Shown here piece by piece: positions 9,044-17,697 of a stretch of DNA of 64,000 bases. Under the pieces are notes generated by a model, which was not told the origin of the DNA, searched no databases, and saw nothing but the letters and a program-made list of their open reading frames with translations. Origin of the DNA: Chaetoderma sp. LZ-2023a (Eukaryota; Mollusca; Caudofoveata; Chaetodermatida; Chaetodermatidae); contig CM067370.1 of assembly GCA_034401795.1 (NCBI GenBank), positions 66,213,188 to 66,277,187 of the forward strand. The letters are read 5' to 3'. Numbering within the stretch: the stretch's first letter is position 1; each line of letters begins with the position of its first letter. Made by a program: the position numbers and the translations under genes.

Positions 9044-9542
9044 TTAGTGACCACACTGCTTTTCCCCTTTTTTCACTTTGGTAAGAAAAGAACCTAAAGC
9101 AGGCATGGTCAAGCGAGAGGATGTCAACCAGATTGTGTCACTGATGGCCGAACCGGTGAATGGTTGTAGGCGGTACGTCTGAAGTCCTATTATCATAAGG
9201 TAATTCAACAAGTGAGAGTTTTTTGTATTATGTATATGTATCATGTTCATTCATCTTATATATTCATGCTCATTCCCAGGCTAATACAAGCGATATGCAG
9301 GGAGTAGTTAACCCTCTTGGCATATTGGTGTTTCAGGCGAGATACATGTTCGTTAGTTCTCTCCCTTTTCTTAGGAGGAAAAAGGGGGGGGGGGGCTGTG
9401 ACGCGAATGTGATTCGGTTCCGTGAACTTGACGGTCCTTTTAGGTCTCCGTTAGTCAAGTTTGAAGTCTAAAATCTTTCTCCAAGGGGCAAAATTAGCAT
9501 GTATGGCTTGCCCCTTCCCACCAGGTTACTGATCAAATCTGG

Positions 9543-9646
9543 TGTATATCAGAAGTAACAGAATGGTGAGTATTGATCGAAGGAGAATGCAGGAAATGTC
9601 AATTTCCCTTTCTCCGAGATCTAACAATACTCACCATTCTGTTACG
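9543..9646 (+). repeat. ICR of DIRS copy A
   Basis: Same arrangement as 8002-8105: complement of the family left end, then complement of the right end (9836-9893), meeting at GGAGAATGCAGG. Confidence 0.88.
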
Positions 9647-9699
9647 GACCCAGCCTCCCAGCCCCACGGAGGCAAGCCATAGTTTTCTCTTGTTTGGTG

Positions 9700-9893
9700 G
9701 CTATGCAAACAATATGAGCTCTATGGTAAACGGGTACTCGGCAGTTGGGAGCCGAGTACCCGGTTCCCAGGAGTCGGTAAAGCTTTCTAAGTCTATAATC
9801 CTAGAGCCGCTGTCAAGGCCATCTGTATATCAGAAGTAACAGAATGGTGAGTATTGTTAGATCTCGGAGAAAGGGAAATTGACATTTCCTGCA
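9700..9893 (+). repeat. Right inverted terminal repeat of DIRS copy A
   Basis: Nearly identical to 8158-8351 and ends CATTTCCTGCA. The corresponding left repeat of copy A must lie upstream of the window. Confidence 0.85.
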
Positions 9894-10149
9894 ATCTCCC
9901 TAAATAAAAGTAAAATCTGATGGCATACAAATGTGAAATGGGGAAATAAAGCTCGGAAATACACATTTCCATACCTTTATCGCGGCGATCACATGATTTC
10001 ATTCATTATCAAAGTCATATGTCCAACCAAAATAAAATGACCCAAAACAACGTAAGAAATAAAATGAGGTTAAATCCCTTCTTATGTTGGTAGGCCATAT
10101 TAAACTCTTTTGTGATTGGAGGCATTCCACTGAACTATATCTGGACTGG
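9894..10149. other. Unique-looking spacer
   Basis: AT-rich sequence between DIRS copy A and the truncated LINE. No ORF, known repeat or signal recognised. Confidence 0.5.
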
Positions 10150-11574
10150 AAGGAGGCCTCCCAAATAAAAACGGGTTTTGTAACGCTGCGAATGCGAATG
10201 TTGAAGAAGTCTGGCCTAGACGAAGATACTCTAAAAAACTATAGACCTGTCTCGAACCTGCCTTTTATGTCTAAGCTAATCGAGAAGGCGGTGTTCAAAA
10301 GACTATCAGCTCATGTAAGTGACAATGCGTTATATGAACCGTTTCAGTCAGCGTACCGTCAGCGTCATAGCACGGAGACTGCTCTATTATGCGTCCTCAA
10401 TAATATTCGAGAGGCGGTAGACAGAGGTAATGTGTCATTGTTGCTACTCCTTGACCTCAGTGCCGCATTTGATACGATAGACCATCATTTACTTATGTCA
10501 CAATTGAGTAGTGTATTTGGTTTACAAGGCACTGTCTGGAACTGGTTTCACTCATATTTATCCGATAGACACCAGTCTGTATATATTAACGGCACACTTT
10601 CAGAACCAGTCAACCTCGTGTGTGGTGTGCCTCAGGGGTCTATTCTAGGTCCGGTGTTATTTACACTCTACACACAACCACTTGGATCGGTTATTGATCA
10701 GCACAACATTATGCGTCACTTCTATGCTGATGACACACAGCTTGTCATTAGTTTTGAACCTTCAACATGTACTGCACGCTTAGCAACAAGTCAGCTCAAT
10801 ATGTGTTATATAGACATTAAAGAGTGGATGACTACAAACATGCTGAAACTTAACGATGAAAAGACCGAAGCTCTGTTAGTCGGGCCAGCAAACCGACGTG
10901 CTAAGACTGACCTATGTGACATCACAGCTGGAAATAGTCAAATAAAGCTGTCAACTGTCGTAAAGGATCTTGGTGTATACTTAGACAATGAACTGACTAT
11001 GGATAAACATGTTAGTTACATCTGCAAAGTCTGCTATTTTCAATTGCGCAATATCGGCAGCATCAGGCGCTATATCACAAAAGAGGCCGCGATCATGCTA
11101 GTACGAGCATTGATAACGTCGCGCCTGGATTATTGTAATAGCCTCCTGATTGGCGCCTCAAAAGAACTTATTCAGCGACTTCAGGTGGTCCAGAACACTG
11201 CAGCGAGAATCATATCCCTGTGTGCCAAGCGAGAACACATTACTCCGGTCCTACATGATTTGCACTGGCTCCCCATTGTGCAAAGAATAACTTTTAAGAC
11301 ACTATGTCTGACATACCAATGTGTATCTGGCACAGCACCAGCCTATCTCTCTGACCGTGTACAACCTTACATTCCTGGTCGCTCTCTCAGATCTGCAAAT
11401 CTAAATCTACTAAAAGTACCTAAGGTCAACTCTAAAACATATGGCCATAAAACTTTCTCTTTCACTGCAGCTACCGAATGGAATAACTTACCAAATGAAA
11501 TTAGAAACTCATCAACTTTAGAAATCTTTAAATCCAATCTTAAATTCTATTTATTTCAAATAGCATATCCATAG
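10084..11574 (+). CDS. LINE ORF2 fragment: reverse transcriptase
   Basis: An open frame of 496 codons, of which recognisable RT begins at about residue 38 (LKNYRPVSNLPFMSKLIEK). Motifs in order: HSTETALL, LLLLDLSAAFDTIDHHLL, GVPQGSILGPVLFTLYT and the catalytic YADD near residue 213. The C-terminal region (RLDYCNSLL, LHWLPIVQRITFK, WNNLPNEIR...FK..LK) is typical of CR1/L2-type elements. The first ~35 codons are flanking sequence that happens to be open, so the annotated Met is not a true start. It remains free of stops, so the copy is young, but it cannot mobilise itself without the endonuclease. Confidence 0.85.
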   Translation: MLVGHIKLFCDWRHSTELYLDWKEASQIKTGFVTLRMRMLKKSGLDEDTLKNYRPVSNLPFMSKLIEKAVFKRLSAHVSDNALYEPFQSAYRQRHSTETALLCVLNNIREAVDRGNVSLLLLLDLSAAFDTIDHHLLMSQLSSVFGLQGTVWNWFHSYLSDRHQSVYINGTLSEPVNLVCGVPQGSILGPVLFTLYTQPLGSVIDQHNIMRHFYADDTQLVISFEPSTCTARLATSQLNMCYIDIKEWMTTNMLKLNDEKTEALLVGPANRRAKTDLCDITAGNSQIKLSTVVKDLGVYLDNELTMDKHVSYICKVCYFQLRNIGSIRRYITKEAAIMLVRALITSRLDYCNSLLIGASKELIQRLQVVQNTAARIISLCAKREHITPVLHDLHWLPIVQRITFKTLCLTYQCVSGTAPAYLSDRVQPYIPGRSLRSANLNLLKVPKVNSKTYGHKTFSFTAATEWNNLPNEIRNSSTLEIFKSNLKFYLFQIAYP

Positions 11575-11665
11575 AATACTTACGCGCGTTAGCGCTTAGA
11601 GCATGCAGTTGCATGGATTAAGCGCTCTAAAAATGTACTATTATTATTATTTATATCCCAAATTA
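10150..11665 (+). mobile_element. 5'-truncated LINE of the Jockey/CR1-L2 type
   Basis: A non-LTR retrotransposon that keeps the reverse transcriptase and C-terminal part of ORF2, and has lost ORF1 and the endonuclease. The 5' breakpoint is near 10150-10195, where RT similarity starts. The 3' end is a short UTR finishing in an ATT-trinucleotide tail (TACTATTATTATTATTT, about 11636-11653), as is common for CR1/L2-like elements. 5' truncation is typical of incomplete reverse transcription. Confidence 0.85.
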
Positions 11666-12234
11666 ATAATAAATATGTACAGAAGAGAATGTTTTTAAAA
11701 CAATTTGAGTAATAAATTCACTATTTCCTACTCAGCGTATGCATTCGGCAGTATATTTAGTGGCAAGATTTTTGTTCCTTTGGGCGATTTCGTCCCGGCC
11801 GAATTGGTTACATTATGATAATTAGATGGCGATGATATCTCGGTCTCGCTAGCGTATGGAGATTCCCCTGTATATTGAACGTATTTCTTGCTCAAAGATG
11901 GTGTTATGCATTCTATTACAGTTAAAGTATGAAATAAACTTGTTAATATTAAAAGAATAACAAGATATTTAGCCGATAAAGGTTTATTATTATTTCGAAT
12001 CTAGCGGTAAAGTTACCAATTTTCGTTTGTCTGAAAAATATGTTTTGCAATATTTCTAAACTCTGATTGCGTATTATATTCATGTATAAAGCTTTTTTGG
12101 CTCATATTTTGTCAAATTTTCCCATGCGTGTTATTTATTAGTGCGCAACATATTCGCGAAAGTAATGATTTTATGGATTGGATTTCAATTTTTTCTTGAA
12201 CACCTTGTCCAAATAGAAGCCTCAGCTCTAAGCC
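11666..12234. other. Non-coding, AT-rich
   Basis: No gene, strong hairpin or recognised repeat family seen. Confidence 0.4.
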
Positions 12235-12254
12235 TTAAATTTGTTCAGAAAATT

Positions 12255-12411
12255 TAAAGATTTCAAAGAAAATGTCAATTTGCAGACCAAGTGAAGACTA
12301 TTTTATAAAAAAATGTTCAACAATAGTCTTCTCTTGGTCTGCAAATGGACATCTCTCAAGACCACGCGTGACAGAAGCCGGCTTTGGCGGATATGAGTGT
12401 TAAAGGGTTAA
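12255..12411. repeat. Foldback element (GTCCATTTGCAGACCAAG family)
   Basis: Inverted arms with TTTGCAGACCAAGTGAAGAC on the left and GTCTTCTCTTGGTCTGCAAA on the right, around a short AT loop. The right edge finishes AGGGTTAA at about 12411. Related sequences occur near 17335/23765, 30825, 44335, 48890-49050, 57630 and 61195, so it is a dispersed family. Confidence 0.7.
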
Positions 12412-12660
12412 TAGACAATTTTTGGGGTCCAAATCTTAGATTTTTTACAAAATTTACTAGAAATGCCCATAGTGCTTCTTACCATTTTGACCGATTTCAA
12501 CCAAGTTAGGCTGAAAGGATACTACATGTATGATCATAGGCTCTAGAACTTCCATTCAGAATTTTTATTCGTCAATTTTTTATGTGAAAACCTAAGATTT
12601 TATTAAAAATGTACCGGATATTCTCACATGTTGACCCTTTGCCCTAGATAAAGTGAATTC
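12412..12660 (+). repeat. Fragment of the ~155-bp core repeat
   Basis: Contains the AACCTAAGATTTTATTAAAA, TACCGGA, TTTGACCGATTTCAACCAA and GGCTCTAGAACTTCCATTC blocks. These make up the tandem cores at 47338-48366 and 57671-59311. The terminal AGCTCACC segments are absent here. Confidence 0.6.
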
Positions 12661-13027
12661 CATATGATTCACTATATGCTGTTGAACATTTTGAAACAAA
12701 TTTGACTGTCTGACCTAGCTATTGATTCTTGGAGGTCATGGAATTTCTTAATTTTAGTCATGGAAAGTCATGGAAAAGTCATGAATTTCAAATACTGAAA
12801 GGTGTACAAACCCTGTTATACGTACTAAATAGAGAGAGAGAATAATCAGAATGATAATTTTTAGAATAGTGCTGTTGAAATGTCTATCAGCAACATCTTG
12901 TCCAATTATTAGAATAAACAGCAATTAGCACTTATGTGAAAAAGGAAAAGGAGCAAAGCTAAGTGTACATTTAGGAGTTCCAAGTCTTATCCATAATCAA
13001 TTTAACCCCTGAGATTTCATTTTCTCA

Positions 13028-13125
13028 CAGGGTTGGAAAAAAATCGATTTTTTTCAAAAAAATCAAATCAATCGATTTTTTTGATTTAAATCGATTTCAA
13101 TGATTTAAATCGATTTTTATTCGCG
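13028..13125 (+). repeat. hAT left terminal inverted repeat and subterminal ATCGATTT cluster
   Basis: Starts CAGGGTTGG and continues with at least four copies of AATCGATTT-type motifs to about 13122. The matching right end is at about 17040-17120. Confidence 0.85.
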
Positions 13126-13366
13126 ACATCCCAGGAAATTACGTAAAACTTATACAGTGAAACCTGTATTAAGACACTGGCTGTGGGAGTCGCAGAAGGT
13201 GGTCTCTTAAGACAGGTGGTCTCTTAATACAGGTCCAGATGCATTGCTAAACTGTATTTTGGAACTGAATAAAGTGGTATTTTTATGACTTATTTTTAAC
13301 TGAATTTTAAGCTTGCTGGTTTCTTAATACAAAAAAACTTTGTTCGCTTAAGCAGTTTTAACAGTA

Positions 13367-13470
13367 TTATTATTGCATCATTTTTTATTGCATCATTTTT
13401 TTATTGCATCATTTTTCTATTGCATCATTTTTTTATTGCATCATTTTTTTTAAATGATGCAATAGAAAAG
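13367..13470. repeat. Tandem ATTGCATCATTTTTT repeat with inverted end
   Basis: Five copies of a ~17-bp TTATTGCATCATTTTT unit, followed by an inverted copy (AAATGATGCAATAGAAAA). It lies in the hAT 5' leader, ~85 bp before the transposase start. Confidence 0.8.
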
Positions 13471-13553
13471 CATTTTTTCATTCTTGAAAAATACAGTCAA
13501 AACTGCTTAAGTGACAAAGGCTATGAAATATTTTCAATTCCATAATTAGCAAA

Positions 13554-15404
13554 ATGTCTAACTCCGGCCGAAAACAAGATCCAATATGGATTCATTATGA
13601 GAAAGTGAAGACCCCAGATAAGGCCGGTGTCCGGGCTGTCTGCAAGGTCTGCCGACACGAACTCCAAGGTATCCCAGAGCGGTTAAAAAAACATGCAGCC
13701 AATTGCACAGGTCCACCAACACCAGCACTTCAAGGTCTAGCTGTAGCCGCAACAGAAACGGGGACTTCATCTCAATCTGAGCAGCAGCAGCGCGTTGAAA
13801 CTGTTGTTGATCAAAACGATGTGGTGGTGATGGAAGTTGAACCTCTGTCAACTTCAAGTTCTGCTTCAGCGGCAGTGAAGCGCCCAGTGCACGGTCAATT
13901 AGCTGCTGGTACATTGGCCGCTAAGATACCCAAGCTGAATTATGGTCTACAGAATTATGTCATCAGAACTTCAGCAGAAAAACGTGGTGAATTAGATCGT
14001 GATGTAGCTAGGATGGTGTATGCTACGAACTCCCCATTTCGCTTAGTAGAAAATAGACATTTTATAAACCTTGTAAAAGATTTACGACCAGGCTATCAAC
14101 CACCATCCAGAAAGGACATAGGGGGGAAATATTTGGATGTTATCTACACAGAAGAGCGGGAGAAGGCGAGAAAAAATTTGGAAGGTGAACTTGTCTGTCT
14201 AGCATTAGACGGTTGGAGCAATATTCATAACGAGCCTATCGTATGTGCTACAGTGACGACCTGCTTAGGTGATATTTACTTAGTGGATACTACGGACACC
14301 TCTGGACATCCTCACACAGCGGAATATCTTTATGACATTGCGAAGCAGACAATTGAAAACACGTACAATGATTTTGGGTGCATTATATGTAGTATCGTCA
14401 CAGACAATGCTGCTAATGTAGCAAAGATGCGAGAGTTCTTGAAAGAACGACTGGGTTTCAACATGATTGCGTATGGATGCACGCCTCATCTTCTAAATCT
14501 GACTTCAAAGGACTTAGAAATGGGTAATGTTAAGGAGCATGTCACACAAGTTGTGAAGTATTTCCGAAATAACCACTTTGCTAGTGCCCAAATACGCCAA
14601 TCATCGTGCAGAAAGTTAGTGATGCCAGCAGATACAAGGTGGAACACAATGTACGATTGTTTAAACTCGTATTGTGAGGCATGGCCGACACTTGTGACAA
14701 TCTGTGATGGACATACTGACCGCATAGATGTTGCCATTGCCAATAAAGTTCGTAATGTAGTAATCAAACGTTCTGCAGATGAATACCGACTTTGTTTGAA
14801 ACCAGTAGCTTGCGCTCTCGATAAAGCTCAATCGGACAATTGCACAATAGCAGAAGCAGTTGAATTATGGAAAGATGTAAAAACGGCCCTGCATAATGAC
14901 ACTAATAATTCAACAAAGCGTGCGGCCGATAAGCGTTATCAACAAGCTGTGACACCTCACCACATGCTGGCCAATCTACTCCACCCTAAATACCGTGGTC
15001 GAAACTTGACTCAGCAAGAACGTGAAACTGCACTCACCGTAGCATCCGAAATCCCTGGTTTGATGACTTTGGTAATCAAATTCGAGGCCATGGCACCACC
15101 ATTTCACATTCTTAAATTTAACGACGAAGTTGTTAATGGAGTAACCTCTCTTCATTGGTGGAAGTCGCACAGACGTGACTTCGAGGATGATCTGCTGGAA
15201 GCATTTGAATTTACTCAGCGTCTGATGTCAGCTGTGGCGGCGTCAGCTGGTGTCGAGCGCGTGTTCTCCAGCTATGGGCTCGTGCAGAGTAAGTTGAGAA
15301 ACAAACTTGGAACTTTAAAAGCGGCTAAACTAGTATTTCTTTTTCGGTCCCTAAACTGTGACAAAGAAAATGACTTCCGGTTTCAGTTGAATGATGATTG
15401 TTGA
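13554..15404 (+). CDS. hAT transposase (BED finger, DUF659, hAT dimerisation domain)
   Basis: Complete 616-residue transposase that excises and reinserts the element. A BED-type zinc finger is at the N terminus (C30, C33, H47, C51). A DUF659-like RNase H-fold segment shows LALDGWSN near residue 215 (first acidic residue) and VTDNAAN near 281 (second). The C-terminal hAT dimerisation domain shows ASAGVERVFSSYG near 562, with the Glu expected as the third catalytic residue, then SKLRNKLG. Length and domain order fit the family and there is no frameshift or internal stop. With recognisable ends and a near-perfect target duplication, it may still be active or only recently silenced. Confidence 0.93.
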   Translation: MSNSGRKQDPIWIHYEKVKTPDKAGVRAVCKVCRHELQGIPERLKKHAANCTGPPTPALQGLAVAATETGTSSQSEQQQRVETVVDQNDVVVMEVEPLSTSSSASAAVKRPVHGQLAAGTLAAKIPKLNYGLQNYVIRTSAEKRGELDRDVARMVYATNSPFRLVENRHFINLVKDLRPGYQPPSRKDIGGKYLDVIYTEEREKARKNLEGELVCLALDGWSNIHNEPIVCATVTTCLGDIYLVDTTDTSGHPHTAEYLYDIAKQTIENTYNDFGCIICSIVTDNAANVAKMREFLKERLGFNMIAYGCTPHLLNLTSKDLEMGNVKEHVTQVVKYFRNNHFASAQIRQSSCRKLVMPADTRWNTMYDCLNSYCEAWPTLVTICDGHTDRIDVAIANKVRNVVIKRSADEYRLCLKPVACALDKAQSDNCTIAEAVELWKDVKTALHNDTNNSTKRAADKRYQQAVTPHHMLANLLHPKYRGRNLTQQERETALTVASEIPGLMTLVIKFEAMAPPFHILKFNDEVVNGVTSLHWWKSHRRDFEDDLLEAFEFTQRLMSAVAASAGVERVFSSYGLVQSKLRNKLGTLKAAKLVFLFRSLNCDKENDFRFQLNDDC

Positions 15405-15590
15405 CTAGACTAGTGAAGTACAATTGCAGCATTATTGAAAACTGAAAGTGAAAAGTGATGACAGACACATCTATCTGTGACTCAGTTAGGTTTGCGCGAT
15501 ATTGCTTGAGAGAATATCGATATCGTTATTATAAAAAAATTGCGGTATCTCAATAGTCAATATATCGAGTGTTCTGGTTAATCACTTAAT

Positions 15591-15770
15591 TGTGAATAAT
15601 TAAAGAATATGCATCCCATCATTCATAACATATTGAATATTTTGAAAGCAATTTCACTGGAAGCCGTTGCTGCCTAAGTCAGCAACGGTTTTCAGTGAAA
15701 TTGCTTTCAAAATATTCAATATGTTTATTATGTTACGAATGATGGGATGTCTATTCTTTAATTATCACTG
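15591..15770. repeat. Foldback MITE with AATATTTTGAAA arms
   Basis: A long near-perfect hairpin. The left arm includes CATCCCATCATTC and GAATATTTTGAAAGCAATTT; the right arm includes AAATTGCTTTCAAAATATTC and GAATGATGGGATG. They meet around GCCGTTGCTGCC / GTCAGCAACGG. The AATATTTTGAAA arm motif recurs in foldbacks across the window. Confidence 0.85.
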
Positions 15771-16015
15771 TTTGAACTAATAATATATAGAGTTCAAAAT
15801 TTATATATTACGTCATATTAGCAACGATTTTTCAATTTTGTTCACAATTGCATCACAGATACAGTGAGTAGCAATAGGACAGAAATGATGCAATGCATAA
15901 ATCTAACGAATTAGCCCTAATTAGATGCACAAAATCTATGAAGGTATGCAAAAGTCATCATTGTCTAAGTCTATCAACCTTGTTAACTTCTGTCTTTAAA
16001 AATATGCTCAAATTA

Positions 16016-16128
16016 AAATTGATAAACTGGTGTACATTTTTCAACAATTTTGGTGGACGATGTTGCTGTCTGCGACAGCTCTATCATCCACCAAATTTGT
16101 TGAAAAATGTACACCAGTTTATCTTTAA
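16016..16128. repeat. Foldback MITE (AAACTGGTGTACATTTTTCA family), truncated copy
   Basis: Arms AAACTGGTGTACATTTTTCA and TGAAAAATGTACACCAGTTT surround a GATGTTGCTGTC / GACAGCT loop. It abuts a second, more complete copy. Confidence 0.85.
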
Positions 16129-16382
16129 CCCTTAGCACACTGATGTCGAAATTTTTAAATTTCAAATTAAATTTAAAGATAAACTGGTGTACGTTTTTCA
16201 ACAAATTTTGTGGAAGATGGTGCTGTCACAGACAGCAGCATCGTCCACAAAAATTGTTGCAAATTGTACACCAGTTTATCTTTAAATTTAATTTGAAAAT
16301 TTAAATTATCATGCTCCAGAGTGCTAGGGGTTATGTTTATTTTGAAAAATTAAAACTCCTACATCAGTGTGCTAAGGGTTAA
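16125..16382. repeat. Foldback MITE with TTAACCCTT ends (piggyBac-like)
   Basis: Starts TTAACCCTTAGCACACTGAT and ends ATCAGTGTGCTAAGGGTTAA, so both TTAA flanks are intact. The inner hairpin arms are AAACTGGTGTAC / GTACACCAGTTT. TTAA targets with CCCT termini suggest the piggyBac superfamily. Other copies are at 48611-48818 and 63199-63375. Confidence 0.8.
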
Positions 16383-17297
16383 TGTAATGTAATGATGTGT
16401 TTACGTGTTACAATGTATATAGTTTCTTGCCAGTTTCAGCAATTACTGATTTTGATTTTTGAAGTTGTAGTAAACTACTTAATTTAATAACATTTCAATC
16501 TTTATTGTTTTAGTGTTAAATAAAATGGAGCCCAAAAGTCCAACTTGATAAGCACTAGCCAATAGTAATCGAGACACTCAATGACACTCCAGAGTGACTC
16601 CAGACGCATGTCATAGCTGAAAAAAGAGACAGTGTCTTGCTTTAAAAGAGTGTGCTTTTGGAATTAGACTAATAGTAATAGCCATACTGGCCCATACATG
16701 ACTTTTCATGTACACTATTGCTTTAATGGTCATGTAGTGACATGTACGCACATGGAATTCTCCTCTTCTTTACAGCTTACACATACTTAATGATCATACT
16801 TTGTACACATGTGTGATGTACTGTGTACATGAACCTCAAGTATGTAGATTGTAGATGTGGACTCGTGCACTGGGTCTAGTCTTGCTGATGACAAATATGA
16901 GCAATTAAGTGTATAATTCTATTTTGTGTTGATGTTCAAGTGCCATGGAAGCAGTAAAATAATTATGTTACTTTAATTTAACAAAATTACTGTTAATTGT
17001 ATTAATTACTTGAAAATTCCTCTATTTTTGCAAAACTGATTTAAATCACGATTTTTTCGATAAAAATCGAGTGATTTAAATCATGATATAAATCAATTGA
17101 TTTAAATCAAGCCAACCCTGGTTTCTCATGTTCAAATCAAATATACAGATCGATGGATAAGCTGTTGTGTATGTTGAAATTAACTTGCCTGAAAATGTTT
17201 CTGACATAGATCATCAGCTTCCAATAAAGTTAGTTTCAAAATGTTCAACAAAATATTCCGTACATCATAAAGCATTTTTTACATATGATCTGTAAGG

Positions 17298-17380
17298 TTT
17301 AACCCTGTACTGGTCACGTCTACTAAAATGGCATCTGCAGTAGTCTTAAGAAATGTCCATTTTAGTGCTACATGATGTAA
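17298..17380. repeat. Left part of a foldback-family repeat split by DIRS copy C
   Basis: TTTAACCCTGTACTGGTCACG and CAGTAGTCTTAAGAAATGTCC belong to the GTCCATTTGCAGACCAAG family. The element resumes at 23757 as TTCTAAAAGATTGTCTTCTC and TTGGTCTGCACATTGG. Confidence 0.65.
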
Positions 17381-17560
17381 TTCTCCTTCGATCAATACTC
17401 GCCATTCTGTTACTTTCTGATACACAGCTGGCCCTGACAGCTGGCTCTAGGACTATAGACTTAGAAAGCTTTACCGACTCCTTGGAACTGGGTACTCGGC
17501 TCCCAACTGCCGAGTACCCGTCTACCATAGAGCTCATTCTTGTCTGCATAGCAACAAGAG
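17381..17560 (+). repeat. Left inverted terminal repeat of DIRS copy C
   Basis: Matches 1280-1450 and is the inverted complement of 23563-23756. Confidence 0.85.
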
Positions 17561-17670
17561 CTGTCCACGCTTTTTTCAGGGAGAGATTTAAAGTGTTTTG
17601 AAAAGAAATCTAAGTCTTTTATCTGTGATTTGATAGTTTGTGCGTTCTTGAAAGGATATAACTGGATAAA

Positions 17671-17697
17671 ATGGAGAATACCGCCGATGATAACCAG
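17671..17697 (+). CDS. Predicted first gag exon, DIRS copy C
   Basis: ATG plus eight codons (MENTADDNQ), followed by GTTGTA. Two codons further in the same frame is a TAA, so the peptide could continue only by splicing, predicted to the acceptor at 18459-18460. The evidence is the same three-copy conservation described for 1558-1584. Confidence 0.4.

Larger units (their letters stand above)
8352..9893 (+). mobile_element. DIRS copy A, second segment (recombinase 3' half to right end)
   Basis: Continues copy A after the copy B insertion: ATCTCCGCCCGAGAC matches 6812 onward in B. It holds the catalytic half of the recombinase, the 3' non-coding region, an ICR at 9543-9646 and a right terminal repeat ending CCTGCA at 9893. 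The flank ATCTCCCTAAATAAAAG that follows is not DIRS sequence. Confidence 0.88.
13028..17120 (+). mobile_element. Autonomous hAT DNA transposon
   Basis: A 4093-bp element bounded by CAGGGTTGG (13028) and CCAACCCTG (ends 17120). It is flanked by TTTTCTCA on the left (13020-13027) and GTTTCTCA on the right (17121-17128), an 8-bp target duplication with one mismatch, as expected for hAT. Both ends carry many ATCGATTT / GATTTAAATC subterminal repeats, probable transposase sites. It encodes a complete transposase and has accumulated foldback MITEs in its 3' third (15591-16382). Confidence 0.92.

Noticed and set aside
13028..17120. The hAT at 13028 as helper for the element at 19984
   Set aside because: Ends and subterminal motifs differ (CAGGGTTGG plus ATCGATTT against TAGGGTTGGGCGAT plus CGATAT), so relatedness beyond the superfamily is not supported.
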